Assembly: GCA_963832965.1 (NCBI GenBank)
Contig: CAWHVW010000003.1
Span: 1,054,001-1,118,000, forward strand
DNA: 64,000 nucleotides
Reading direction: 5' to 3'
Origin: CAWACP01 sp963832965
GTDB taxonomy: Bacteria > Acidobacteriota > Terriglobia > Bryobacterales > Bryobacteraceae
Shown one piece after another: positions 36,808 through 45,974 of the stretch. The position numbers and the translations under genes were made by a program. The notes under the pieces are model-generated. The model searched no databases, was not told where the DNA came from, and saw only the letters and a program-made list of their open reading frames with translations. The number at the start of each line of letters is the position of its first letter. The first letter of the stretch is position 1.

Positions 36808-37962
36808 TCAATCGGCGCTTCGGAGCGATACGGTAAGCCGGATACCCGACGGTTCCCGGTTCGCCACGCTCACCGAAGCGCCAAAGAAGGCCAGAATCCG
36901 GAACGCCACCGGAGGCCCCAGACCCAGGTCTCCGCCGGGCGTGCTCGATTCGCTGATGGAGAACAGATCGAAAAACTTCGGCAGGGCGGCGCTCGGAATC
37001 GTTCGCCCCTGGCTCTCAATCAGCAGCTTTGTCGCCCCCGGCCCCATTTCCTGCGAGAGCCGAACCGTCTCGCCTTCCGTACTGAACTTCACGGCGGTCT
37101 CCAGAAGAGCTTGCAGCGCGCGGATCAGCAAATCCTCGTCCCCCAGCACGGACCGCCCTTCCGCGGGCGGCGCCGGGAGAGTCACATGGTGCAATTCCGC
37201 TAACCCGCTGGTCTTCTCAATCGCCTGACGGAGCGCCGCATCGAGAGAGACCGGGGCCGACCGGAACCGCTCCCCGTGCACATCAATCTGCGTCAGCAGC
37301 AGCGCGTCATCCAGAATGGAAAGGATCCGCGAACGCGACTGTGCAAACATCTGCCGAAGTTCCCGGTTCTCCGCCGTAACCGGCATATCCTCCAGAATGA
37401 TCTCGCTGATGCCGAGCACTCCGTTGAGCGGCGTGCGGAACTCGTGCGAGATGAGGCTGAGGAACTCGTTCTTCGAACGATCCAGAATGGTCAGCCTCTC
37501 GTTGGCTTCGGCCAGTTCGCGCGTACGCGCGGCCACCGCTTCTTCCAGCCGTTCGTTCTGCCGCCTCAACTCCCGGCGGAGCTGGTGCAACTTCAGGTGC
37601 GTTTCCACGCGAGCCTGCACTTCCTCGAATTGAAACGGCTTGGATATGTAATCCACCGCGCCGGACCGGAAGGCCTTCACTTTGTCCTGGGTTTCGTGCA
37701 GAGCGCTCAGAAAAATGACCGGAATATCCGCCAGACCCGCCGTGGACTTCAGCCGCTCGCACACCTCGTAGCCGTTCATCTCCGGCATGTTGATGTCCAG
37801 AAGAATCAAATCCGGCGGATGCTTCATCGCCGCCGCCAGCGCCAGCCTGCCCAGCGGAAACGACCGCACCTCCTGCCCCTGCTGCCGCAGGATGTCTTCC
37901 AGCAGCTTCAGGTTGGCCGGATTATCGTCCACGATCATTATGTCGCTGTCAGCCAGAGTCAC
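36808..37962 (-). CDS. Response regulator-histidine kinase hybrid (REC-HisKA-HATPase)
   Basis: A 384-aa soluble protein: receiver (about 6-125; phospho-acceptor Asp56 in LILLDINMPEMNG, VDYISKPFQ), a coiled coil (LRRQNERLEEAVAARTRELA), HisKA (FLSLISHEFRTPLNGVLG, His about 173) and an ATPase-like domain. The ATPase is degenerate: the N box reads LLETAVKF and the G boxes are GPGATKLLIESQGR and GGDLGLGPPV, lacking a clear DNG. It is last of a three-gene operon; its ATG overlaps the previous stop (ATGA). It may sense through phosphorelay rather than autophosphorylate strongly. Confidence 0.85.
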   Translation of the reverse strand: MTLADSDIMIVDDNPANLKLLEDILRQQGQEVRSFPLGRLALAAAMKHPPDLILLDINMPEMNGYEVCERLKSTAGLADIPVIFLSALHETQDKVKAFRSGAVDYISKPFQFEEVQARVETHLKLHQLRRELRRQNERLEEAVAARTRELAEANERLTILDRSKNEFLSLISHEFRTPLNGVLGISEIILEDMPVTAENRELRQMFAQSRSRILSILDDALLLTQIDVHGERFRSAPVSLDAALRQAIEKTSGLAELHHVTLPAPPAEGRSVLGDEDLLIRALQALLETAVKFSTEGETVRLSQEMGPGATKLLIESQGRTIPSAALPKFFDLFSISESSTPGGDLGLGPPVAFRILAFFGASVSVANREPSGIRLTVSLRSAD

Positions 37963-39125
37963 TCCTTTGCCGCGGACGCCTCCGCGAGTCTGGGAATCCT
38001 CACGTCCACCAGATCCCCCGCGCCCCGGGCTTTCGCGAAGTTCTCCAGGCGCTCAATCCATGTATCCGTGAGCACCGTACCCTCTTTGAGGATTAACAGG
38101 TTCCCATCCTTGCTCAGGACATTCTTCTCCAGAACCATGCCGACATGCAGGTCCTGAATGGGCAGCCGCAGCACATCGTACTCGATCACCGGCGGAGCGT
38201 AGCCTTCCAGCGCGGCCAGAAGGCGGACATCGAACCGGCGTGACAACCTGAGCTCACCGAGCGCGAAAGTGGAAGTCACCCCCCGGCTGACCCGGCGGTC
38301 CAGCTCCAGCGCCACATGGAGAATGTGCGCGCCTTGTCTCGCCTGCTCCCCGCCCGATAGCTGTGATTCGGGCTTCTGTTGTCCCCGAATAATCTCCGCC
38401 ACTACTTCCAGCCGCGGAATGTTTGCAAGAAGCCGCGCCGCCGTTTCGGGATGAGCCTGGAACATCCGCAGATCATCCGGCGAGAGCTTCTGGCTGAAAT
38501 AGACCCTTTCGAAGACTTCGTCGGGCAGCGTGATGCAGCCCACCAGGCACAGCGTAGCGGCCAGTTCGTATTGCCACGGGTCGCTGATCTCCAGCCGCTT
38601 GACCATCCACCGCACGATATCCCGGATGGCGCGAGACCGGATCGCCACCAGCGGCGAGGTAAGTTGCACCAGCTCCCAAAGGACTCCCACCGCGCCACCC
38701 AGAGTCCGCTCCAGCAGTTCGTGCTCCGCCTGTTGTGCGCGCCGTAACTGCACGTGGGTCTCCACGCGCGCCCGTACTTCTTCGAGTTGGAAGGGTTTGG
38801 AGATATAATCGACGCCTCCCACCCGAAATCCCTTGATCTTATCTTCCACCGCGTTCAAAGCGCTGAGGAAAACCACCGGAATGCCGGAAAGATGCGGCTT
38901 TGACTTCAGTTGCTCGCACACTTCGTAGCCGTTCATCTCCGGCATATTGATGTCCAGCAGGACCAGGTCGGGTGGCTCCTGCTCCGCCGCGGCCAGCGCC
39001 AGCCGGCCCCGTGGAAACGACCGCACGTCGTACCCATCCTCGCGGAGCATCTCTTCCAACAGCTTGAGATTCTCGGGATTATCGTCCACCACCATGACGT
39101 TGCCCTGGGGCGTCCCTTCGTCCAT
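37959..39125 (-). CDS. Response regulator with degenerate HD-GYP-like output domain
   Basis: A 388-aa protein. The receiver has Asp58 (LVLLDINMPEMNG) and VDYISKPFQ, closely similar to the receiver of the next gene. The remainder (about 150-385) follows HD-GYP phosphodiesterase layout (ELAATLCLVGCITLPDEVFE, HPETAARLLANIPRLEVVAE) but the HDIGK motif is replaced by CLVGC and the HHE-GYP motif by RGQQ. Metal-dependent c-di-GMP hydrolysis is therefore unlikely; a binding or scaffold role is possible. ATG 39125 overlaps the hybrid kinase stop (TGATG); the TTG at 39134 is less likely. Confidence 0.8.
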   Translation of the reverse strand: MDEGTPQGNVMVVDDNPENLKLLEEMLREDGYDVRSFPRGRLALAAAEQEPPDLVLLDINMPEMNGYEVCEQLKSKPHLSGIPVVFLSALNAVEDKIKGFRVGGVDYISKPFQLEEVRARVETHVQLRRAQQAEHELLERTLGGAVGVLWELVQLTSPLVAIRSRAIRDIVRWMVKRLEISDPWQYELAATLCLVGCITLPDEVFERVYFSQKLSPDDLRMFQAHPETAARLLANIPRLEVVAEIIRGQQKPESQLSGGEQARQGAHILHVALELDRRVSRGVTSTFALGELRLSRRFDVRLLAALEGYAPPVIEYDVLRLPIQDLHVGMVLEKNVLSKDGNLLILKEGTVLTDTWIERLENFAKARGAGDLVDVRIPRLAEASAAKE

Positions 39126-42100
39126 CAGCGGCAAGCATCCTCCAGCAATCGCGTCAGCGCGTCATACTCGTACTTATCGGCAAGCGCCTGCAGGGCGCGC
39201 GCGGAGTCGGCGTCGGTCTCCGGGATCTTGCGGATCAGCGAGTCCAGGAGTTTCTTGTTGCCGGCCAAAGTCGCCTCGCGCATTTCCTCGATCAGCTCCC
39301 GCGGCACTTGTCCCAGCCGCTCCGGATTCACTGCCGGGGCCCCGCCGGGTTCGTCTCCGCCGTTGCCCATATCCTCGTAATCATAGACGATTTTTAACTG
39401 GCTCCGTATCATCTCCAGCAGTGCGTCCTCACCGCACGGTTTGGCCAGAAAATCGTCGGCGCCGCTGCCGGTCACAATGCGCCGGTCTTCATCCAGCGCG
39501 CTTGCCGTAAGCGCGACGATCGCCGTTTCTTTTCCGCCCGGACTCGCCTTGATTTTTCGGGTTGCCTCCAGCCCGTCCATCACCGGCATGTGCACGTCCA
39601 TCAGAATCAATCCCGGCTTCCATTCCTCCCACACTCGAATGGCCGCCTCCCCGTTTTCCGCGCTTCGCACGGAGAAGCCAATGCACGTCAGCAGCTTGAT
39701 CAGCCAGCCCCGATTCTCCTCGTGGTCGTCCGCCACCAGAATCCGGGGAATTTCCTGTCCGGCCCGCAGGGCGATTACCCGCCGCAGCGCGCTCCGCCGG
39801 ATGGCCACGCCGGCGTCTCCGCGCTCTATGGGGATCTCGAAATGGAATGTCGAACCGCTGCCGGGCTTGCTCACCATGGTGATCTCACCGCCCATCATTC
39901 GCGCATACTTACGGCTGATGGCCAGCCCCAGGCCGGTTCCCTTCAGGCTGTCGAGGCCGCTCCGGATCTGGCTGAACGGCTCAAACAGCGTTTTCTGTTC
40001 TTCTTCCGAAATCCCCAGACCGGTATCCGCGACGCGGACCGACAGCCATAACTGAATGGCCCGCTGCTCCAGGGTGACGTTCATCCAGATGGAGCCGAGC
40101 CGGGTGAATTTGACTGCGTTGCCCAGCAGATTGATCAGCACCTGGCGGACCTTGCCTTCGTCCGCCACGATATATGGCGCCTCTTCTCCCTCGATCGCCA
40201 ATTCGAACTGCAGCGCCTTCGCGCCAGCCCGCAAGCGGAACATCGCCGCCAGGTCCTCCAGCATTCTGGGCAGGTTGAACGTCGTTGTTTGCACCTCCGT
40301 GCGGCCCGCCTCGATCTTGGACATGTCCAGTACGTCGTTAATGAGGGCTAGCAGATGTTCGCCGCTTCGGCCAATGATCCCGAGATTGGTCTTGGCCTCT
40401 GTTCCGAGGTCGGGGTCCCGCAACATGAGTTGCGCATAGCCGAGAATCGCGTTCATCGGAGTGCGAATTTCGTGGGACATGGTCGACAAGAACGTGCTCT
40501 TCGCGCGGTTGGCCGCCTCCGCGTCGGCCTTGGCTTGCAGAAATTGTGCATTGGAGTCGTGCAGGCGCCGGTTGGCTTCTTCCAACTGCGCGGAGTTATG
40601 AAAAATTTCGGCCTCCATCTGTTCCACGCGGGTGCGCGGTCCTGCCGGTTCGCTCCCCCGTTGGGTCTTTTGCCGCACGAACTCGGTGACGTCCACTACG
40701 CGATGGATGAAATACTCGATCTGGCGGTCCGCCCCGAGAACGGGGGAGTTCATCGGGCTCCAGTAGCGCTCCTCCAGGACGCCGTCGGGCCGGGGAATGG
40801 CGTACTTCTGAATGCCCATGGTGTCCGGGGCGCCGGTTTCGCGCACGCGGTCCAGCGACATGCGCCAGTTGTCAATCGCCGAGGTGCCGGGCTGGTCGGG
40901 GAAGATCTCGAACACGGTGCGCCCAAGGACGTCCTCGCGCCTGGTCGCAGTGGCCTCCAGGAGGGCGTCGCTCACCGCCACGATCTTCATGTCCGGTTTG
41001 AAGATCAGGAACAGGCCGGGCAGCGACTCGAGAAGGCCCTGCAAAACCGCGCGGCTGTTGCGCAGCTCGTCTTCAACGGCGCGGCGCGTGGTGATGTCCC
41101 GAATGGCGCTGGAAACCAGTATGCCTTCCTCCGTTTCCAGCGGGCTCAGACTGATCTCCGTCGGGAACTCCGTGCCATCCTTGCGCAGACCCCAGAGCTC
41201 CACGCCGGCCCCCATGGAACGCACCCGGGGATCGGCGAAGAAACCAGCCCGGAAGCCAGGATGTTTGTCCCGGAACCGTTCCGGCACCAGCAACTCGATG
41301 GTTTGCCCCATCAGCTCTTCTCGCGCATATCCGAACAGCTTCTCCACCTGGGTGTTCACCAGAACGATCTTTCCCTCCCGATTCACCACCACCACGGCGT
41401 CCGGCGCGGCTTCCAGCAACCCCCGGAACTTCGCCTCCGCCCGCTTCCGTTCGCTGATGTCGCGAGCGATGGAGGACGCCGCGCTGACTCGACCATGGGA
41501 ATCGCGGATGGGAGAAACCGTCAATGCGACGTCAATCAGCGTTCCATCCTTTCGACGCCGCACGGTTTCCTCATTGACGATTTCTCCCTTCAGCAGCTTC
41601 GCTATGATTTCTCTTAACTCGTCCGGGCGGTCCGGGGGAAGCAGGATGGAGATCGGTTTGCCCAGCGCTTCTTTGGCGGAGTACCCATAGAGACGCTCCG
41701 CTCCCTTGTTCCAGTTGATGATAATTCCGTCCAGCGATTTGCCGATGATGGCGTCGTCGGAGTAATCGACGATGGAGGCGAGTTGTTCGCGGCCCCGCTC
41801 CACGCGCTTTCGTTCGGTGATGTCTCGAATGGTGCTGGAAACCATGGGGCCCTCCTCGGTCTCTAGGGGGCTCAGGCTGATCTCAACGGGGAACTCCGTG
41901 CCATCCTTGCGCAGCGCGTAGAGTTCCACGCCGGCGCCCATGGGCCGCACCCGGGGGTCGGCGAAAAAAATAGCCCGGTGGCCCGGATGTCTGTTCCGGA
42001 AGCGCTCCGGCACCAGCAATTCAACGGTCTGGCCCAACAGCTCCTCTCGCGTATATCCAAACAGCCTCTCCACCTGGTGATTGACCAGAACAATCTTCCC

Positions 42101-42979
42101 CTCGCGATTCACCACCACAACGGCATCCGGCGCCGCTTCCAGCAGTTCCCGGAACTTTCCCTCCGCCACCAGCCTCTTTGCCGCGTCCCGTAGGTTTTCC
42201 TCCGCCTGCCGGCGTTCGGTCACGTCCCAGGTGACGCCGGTGAGCCGCCGGGGCTTTCCACCTTCGTCGTGATAGACCTTGCCGCGGGCAGCCATCATCC
42301 GGACCGTGCCATCCGGCCATACGACGCGGAATTCGGTGTTGTATTCCGCGCCGTCCAACGATGCGGCGATCTGTTGTTGGACACGATCGCGGTCGTCCGG
42401 GTGCACGCACTTCGCAAATCCCTCCCCGTTTCTGGGGAACTGGCCGATCGGAAGGCCGAAAAGAATCGAGCAATTCTCATCCGCCTCGACAACGTCCGTT
42501 GGAAGATCCCAGCTCCAAACGGCCACCCCTGAAGAATGCAGCGTCAGACGCAGGCGTTCCTCGGATTCCTTGAGCTCTTCCCGTACCTCCTCAAGTTTTC
42601 GAATGGTGCCCAGGCGCGCGGCCTGCATTCGTCCGCCCAGTATGGCTATGCCAACACCCACTGCCAGGTAAAAGGCCAGGTCGATGTACTGATCCGCGCC
42701 AACCAACCCGATGCTGCCGCGCGGCAACACCAGAAAATAATCCGCGGAGAAAATTCCGAGAAAGACCGCCAGCAACGCGGGCCAGATGCCTCCATAAGAG
42801 GCGGTCACCAGCACTGCGAACAGCAAGGTCGCATACGGGATTTGGTTGCCCAGTACGGGGTCCAACAGGAGCCGCACCCAGGTTGCCAGCGCGATGCTAA
42901 CCACGGCGCAGCCGTAGCGAAGCAGGAAACGCCGCAGCGCTCCCGGACTTTCGCGTGGAGGATTCACAACGCTGTCCAT
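39125..42979 (-). CDS. Multi-PAS hybrid sensor histidine kinase with DUF4118 membrane region
   Basis: A 1284-aa kinase. Residues 1-120 contain DUF4118-like membrane helices (YATLLFAVLVTASYGGIWPA). About five PAS/PAC domains follow (140-770); the second and fourth are nearly identical (both LEAAPDAVVVVNREGKIVLV). Then HisKA (FLSTMSHEIRTPMNAILGY, His about 834), HATPase (LINLLGNAVKFT, ADTGLGISEEEQ, GTGLGLAISRKYARMMGG), a receiver (Asp about 1127 in LILMDVHMPVMDG) and a C-terminal helical HPt-like region with no obvious phospho-histidine. It heads the operon with the two receiver proteins and probably passes phosphate to them. ATG 42979 with GAGGA upstream. Confidence 0.9.
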   Translation of the reverse strand: MDSVVNPPRESPGALRRFLLRYGCAVVSIALATWVRLLLDPVLGNQIPYATLLFAVLVTASYGGIWPALLAVFLGIFSADYFLVLPRGSIGLVGADQYIDLAFYLAVGVGIAILGGRMQAARLGTIRKLEEVREELKESEERLRLTLHSSGVAVWSWDLPTDVVEADENCSILFGLPIGQFPRNGEGFAKCVHPDDRDRVQQQIAASLDGAEYNTEFRVVWPDGTVRMMAARGKVYHDEGGKPRRLTGVTWDVTERRQAEENLRDAAKRLVAEGKFRELLEAAPDAVVVVNREGKIVLVNHQVERLFGYTREELLGQTVELLVPERFRNRHPGHRAIFFADPRVRPMGAGVELYALRKDGTEFPVEISLSPLETEEGPMVSSTIRDITERKRVERGREQLASIVDYSDDAIIGKSLDGIIINWNKGAERLYGYSAKEALGKPISILLPPDRPDELREIIAKLLKGEIVNEETVRRRKDGTLIDVALTVSPIRDSHGRVSAASSIARDISERKRAEAKFRGLLEAAPDAVVVVNREGKIVLVNTQVEKLFGYAREELMGQTIELLVPERFRDKHPGFRAGFFADPRVRSMGAGVELWGLRKDGTEFPTEISLSPLETEEGILVSSAIRDITTRRAVEDELRNSRAVLQGLLESLPGLFLIFKPDMKIVAVSDALLEATATRREDVLGRTVFEIFPDQPGTSAIDNWRMSLDRVRETGAPDTMGIQKYAIPRPDGVLEERYWSPMNSPVLGADRQIEYFIHRVVDVTEFVRQKTQRGSEPAGPRTRVEQMEAEIFHNSAQLEEANRRLHDSNAQFLQAKADAEAANRAKSTFLSTMSHEIRTPMNAILGYAQLMLRDPDLGTEAKTNLGIIGRSGEHLLALINDVLDMSKIEAGRTEVQTTTFNLPRMLEDLAAMFRLRAGAKALQFELAIEGEEAPYIVADEGKVRQVLINLLGNAVKFTRLGSIWMNVTLEQRAIQLWLSVRVADTGLGISEEEQKTLFEPFSQIRSGLDSLKGTGLGLAISRKYARMMGGEITMVSKPGSGSTFHFEIPIERGDAGVAIRRSALRRVIALRAGQEIPRILVADDHEENRGWLIKLLTCIGFSVRSAENGEAAIRVWEEWKPGLILMDVHMPVMDGLEATRKIKASPGGKETAIVALTASALDEDRRIVTGSGADDFLAKPCGEDALLEMIRSQLKIVYDYEDMGNGGDEPGGAPAVNPERLGQVPRELIEEMREATLAGNKKLLDSLIRKIPETDADSARALQALADKYEYDALTRLLEDACR

Positions 42980-43101
42980 GCCAGACGAACTCCTCTTAGA
43001 GCCGATGGCTGTCGGGATTATCTCATTAATTACCCTTTGCAGGATACCCCTGACCCATCAATCAGGGCGGGTATCATGGAACTCAACGGAAGGGGACGCT
43101 G

Positions 43102-44481
43102 ATGACCACTAATTACGACGCGATAGTTATCGGCACCGGTCAGGCCGGCCCGTCCCTGGCACGGCGTTTGGCAGCCTCGGGAAGGAAAGTGGCTATCGTC
43201 GAGCGCAAGCTGTTTGGCGGCACCTGCGTCAACACCGGTTGCATCCCCACCAAGACCATGATTGCCAGCGCGTACGCCGCCCGCATGGCCCGCCGCGCGG
43301 CTGATTTCGGCGTCATCGTGAACGGCCCCGTCAGCGTGGACATGAAAGCCGTCAAGGCGAGAAAGGACGCCGTGTCCGGAAGTTCTCGAACCGGACTCGA
43401 GAACAGCCTGAAACACACCGAAAACCTGACGGTTTACCAGGGACACGCCCGCTTCCTGTCCCCCCGCGAAGTGGCTGTCGGCGAGCTTACCCTGGCCGCC
43501 GGGCAGGTCTTCATCAACGTTGGCGAGCGTGCTGTCATACCGCAGATGCCCGGGCTCGGTCAAATCGAGTACTTCACCAACAGTTCGCTGCTGGACATCG
43601 ACTTTCTCCCCCCGCGGATGATCGTGGTGGGCGGAGGTTACGTCGGCCTGGAGTTCGCGCAAATGTTCCGCCGGTTTGGAAGCGACGTGACCGTCATTGA
43701 GATGGCGCCGCGCCTTATTCAGCGGGAAGACGAAGATGTCTCCTCGGCCATCCAGGAGATTCTCGAAAACGAAGGCATTGCCGTTCGTCTGAACGCGAAA
43801 TGCATCGGCTTTGCAAGGAACGGCGTCGGTATTTCCGCGAGCGTGGAATGCACGGAAGGCGCGCCGGAGGTCGCCGGCTCACACGTGCTGCTGGCCGTGG
43901 GCCGCCGTCCGAACACCGCTGACCTCGGCCTGGAGCATGCGGGCGTCGCCGTGGACGAGCGCGGCTGTATCGTTGTGGACGACCAGTTGCGCAGCAGCGT
44001 GCCCGGCATCTGGGCGCTCGGCGACTGCAACGGCAAGGGCGGCTTCACCCACACCTCCTGGAACGATTTCGAAATCGTCGCCGCGAATCTTCTGGACAAC
44101 GACCCCCGCCGCGTGAGCGACCGCATCCGGGCTTATGCCGTGTACATCGACCCGCCACTGGGCCGCGCGGGCATGACCGAATCGGAAGTCCGTCAAACCG
44201 GCCGCCCCGCGCTCATCGGCAAACGGCCCATGACCAGGGTGGGCCGCGCCGTGGAGAAAGGTGAAACGCAGGGCTTCATGAAGATCATCGTCGACGCGCA
44301 CACTCGCCAGATTCTGGGCGCCGCGATTCTGGGAACCGGCGGCGACGAAGCTATCCATTCGATCCTGGACATCATGTACGCGCTGGCGCCCTGGACGGTG
44401 ATTCAACGCGCGGTGCACATTCACCCCACCGTCTCCGAACTCATTCCCACCATGCTGGGAGAACTGCAACCCTTCGTTTGA
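43102..44481 (+). CDS. Mercuric-reductase-like FAD/NAD(P) disulfide oxidoreductase
   Basis: A 459-aa class I pyridine nucleotide-disulfide oxidoreductase. FAD motif IVIGTGQAGPSLARRLA, redox pair in GGTCVNTGCIPTKT, NAD(P) motif VVGGGYVGLEFAQMF, second FAD motif GIWALGDCNGKGGFTHTSWN and the C-terminal dimer segment with HIHPTVSELIP (catalytic His-Glu). It lacks an N-terminal HMA domain and the C-terminal vicinal cysteines used for Hg(II), so it is probably not a true MerA. Related enzymes include soluble transhydrogenase-like and uncharacterised flavoproteins. It is divergent from one signalling operon and convergent with the other. Confidence 0.87.
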   Translation: MTTNYDAIVIGTGQAGPSLARRLAASGRKVAIVERKLFGGTCVNTGCIPTKTMIASAYAARMARRAADFGVIVNGPVSVDMKAVKARKDAVSGSSRTGLENSLKHTENLTVYQGHARFLSPREVAVGELTLAAGQVFINVGERAVIPQMPGLGQIEYFTNSSLLDIDFLPPRMIVVGGGYVGLEFAQMFRRFGSDVTVIEMAPRLIQREDEDVSSAIQEILENEGIAVRLNAKCIGFARNGVGISASVECTEGAPEVAGSHVLLAVGRRPNTADLGLEHAGVAVDERGCIVVDDQLRSSVPGIWALGDCNGKGGFTHTSWNDFEIVAANLLDNDPRRVSDRIRAYAVYIDPPLGRAGMTESEVRQTGRPALIGKRPMTRVGRAVEKGETQGFMKIIVDAHTRQILGAAILGTGGDEAIHSILDIMYALAPWTVIQRAVHIHPTVSELIPTMLGELQPFV

Positions 44482-44492
44482 CGCCCTGGAAG

Positions 44493-45974
44493 CTACGCGC
44501 CGATAGCGCTGGACGCGGCGCCCCGGGGGAAGGATAAAACGAAAGCGGCGCCCGGCCCCGGCTCCGCTTGCAGCGTTCCCTCCAGTTGCCGGGACAGAAT
44601 TCCGGCGATCTTCAGGCCCAGGGACCCCGATTGTTTCCAGTCAAATCCGCCAGGCATGCCAACTCCGTTGTCGGCCACCCGCAAAGTCACCCGATCCTGC
44701 TCGCCGCGGCTCAGCGCCACCAGAATCTCGCCGGTGCGGCTTTCCGGAAAGGCATACTTCACTGCGTTCGTCAGCAGTTCGTTCAGGATCAGCCCACAGG
44801 GGATGGCCTGATCCAACGCTAGTTCCACCGAACTGAGGTCCAGACGCAAATGTACGCGATTCGGATTCACGCCGTAGGCGTAGAACAACTCGCGCGCCAG
44901 CGCCTCCACGTATTCCCGCAAGTCCAGCCGGTCCTCGTCCTCCGTGCCGTGCAGCCGCTGGTGAATCATGGCCATCGCTTCCACCCGCCGTTGGGTCTCA
45001 TGCAGTACGCCGCGCAAACCGTTCTCGGGCAGCAGTTCGGCCTGCATATTCAGCAGGCTGGAAACCACCTGCAAGTTGTTCTTCACGCGATGGTGTACTT
45101 CCCTGAGCAGCGCCGCTTTGGCCACCACCGCGCGCGCCAGCTCTCTTTCCGTGCGCACCTGTTCGGTGATGTCGATGGAGACGGCGCCCAACAACAACGC
45201 GCCCTGCGCGTCGGTGAACGGAAAGCGGAAGCAGAGCATCTGACGAATGCCGCCCTCACGCGTGGGCTGTTCCTCAAGCACGCGGGAGGGCACGCCGTTC
45301 AGAAGAACGGAGAGGTCGGATGCGCGCACCTGTCCGGCGTAGTCTTCCGGCCAGAGCTCGCGGTCCAGCTTCCCATCGCATTCCGGAAGCGTCCGTTGCC
45401 ACGCTTCTCCGCACGCCTCGTTGATGTAAAGGATGCGGCCGTCCACGTTCTTGATCGACGCGAACGCGGGAGTGTTCTTCATGAAGGAATAGAAGCGCGC
45501 CTCGCTGGCGTGCAGATCCCTTCCCGCCTGGCTCTTGTCCCGGCGCATTTGCCGGTCCGCCAGCGCGCGGCGCACCGCCGGCCCCAGCCTCTGAAGGCGG
45601 CCCTTCAGCACAAAGTCGGCGGCGCCCTGGCGCATCACGGCAACCGCGACGTCCTCGCCAACGGAACCCGAGACCAGGATGAAGGGGATATCCAGATCCA
45701 GTCCCTTGAGCAGTTCCAGAGCGCGAGGCGCCTGCAGGTGCGGCATCTGATAGTCCGACAGAATCACATCCGGGGCCGGCTCCAGTTGTGCCAGGTAGGC
45801 GGCTTCACAATCCACGCGCCTCCATTCCGGCCGGAAACCGCTCTGCCGCATCTCGCGAACCACCAGTTCGGCGTCTTCGGCGCGGTCCTCCAGAATGAGG
45901 ACGCGAATCGAAGCCAGGGCTGGCGCTACCGCCGCGGAATCGCCCGGTATCTCCGAAGCCTGGGCGGATCTCAT
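44493..45974 (-). CDS. REC-PAS-HisKA_2 sensor histidine kinase
   Basis: A 493-aa soluble kinase: receiver (about 25-140; Asp in DVILSDYQMPHL, VLKGRLQRLGPAV), PAS (about 160-280, FYSFMKNTPAFASIKNVDGR) and a HisKA_2-type kinase (LLREVHHRVKNNLQVVSSLL, His about 294) with HATPase (LILNELLTNAVKYAFPESRT, VADNGVGMPGG, GLKIAGILSRQLEG). It is last in a four-gene operon; start overlaps the previous stop by 4 nt. The receiver has an SD-x-QMP rather than DxxMP-type pocket but keeps the Asp. Confidence 0.87.
   Translation of the reverse strand: MRSAQASEIPGDSAAVAPALASIRVLILEDRAEDAELVVREMRQSGFRPEWRRVDCEAAYLAQLEPAPDVILSDYQMPHLQAPRALELLKGLDLDIPFILVSGSVGEDVAVAVMRQGAADFVLKGRLQRLGPAVRRALADRQMRRDKSQAGRDLHASEARFYSFMKNTPAFASIKNVDGRILYINEACGEAWQRTLPECDGKLDRELWPEDYAGQVRASDLSVLLNGVPSRVLEEQPTREGGIRQMLCFRFPFTDAQGALLLGAVSIDITEQVRTERELARAVVAKAALLREVHHRVKNNLQVVSSLLNMQAELLPENGLRGVLHETQRRVEAMAMIHQRLHGTEDEDRLDLREYVEALARELFYAYGVNPNRVHLRLDLSSVELALDQAIPCGLILNELLTNAVKYAFPESRTGEILVALSRGEQDRVTLRVADNGVGMPGGFDWKQSGSLGLKIAGILSRQLEGTLQAEPGPGAAFVLSFPRGAASSAIGA

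Noticed and set aside
43102..44481. True mercuric reductase (merA)
   Set aside because: No HMA domain, no terminal cysteine pair and no other mer genes nearby.
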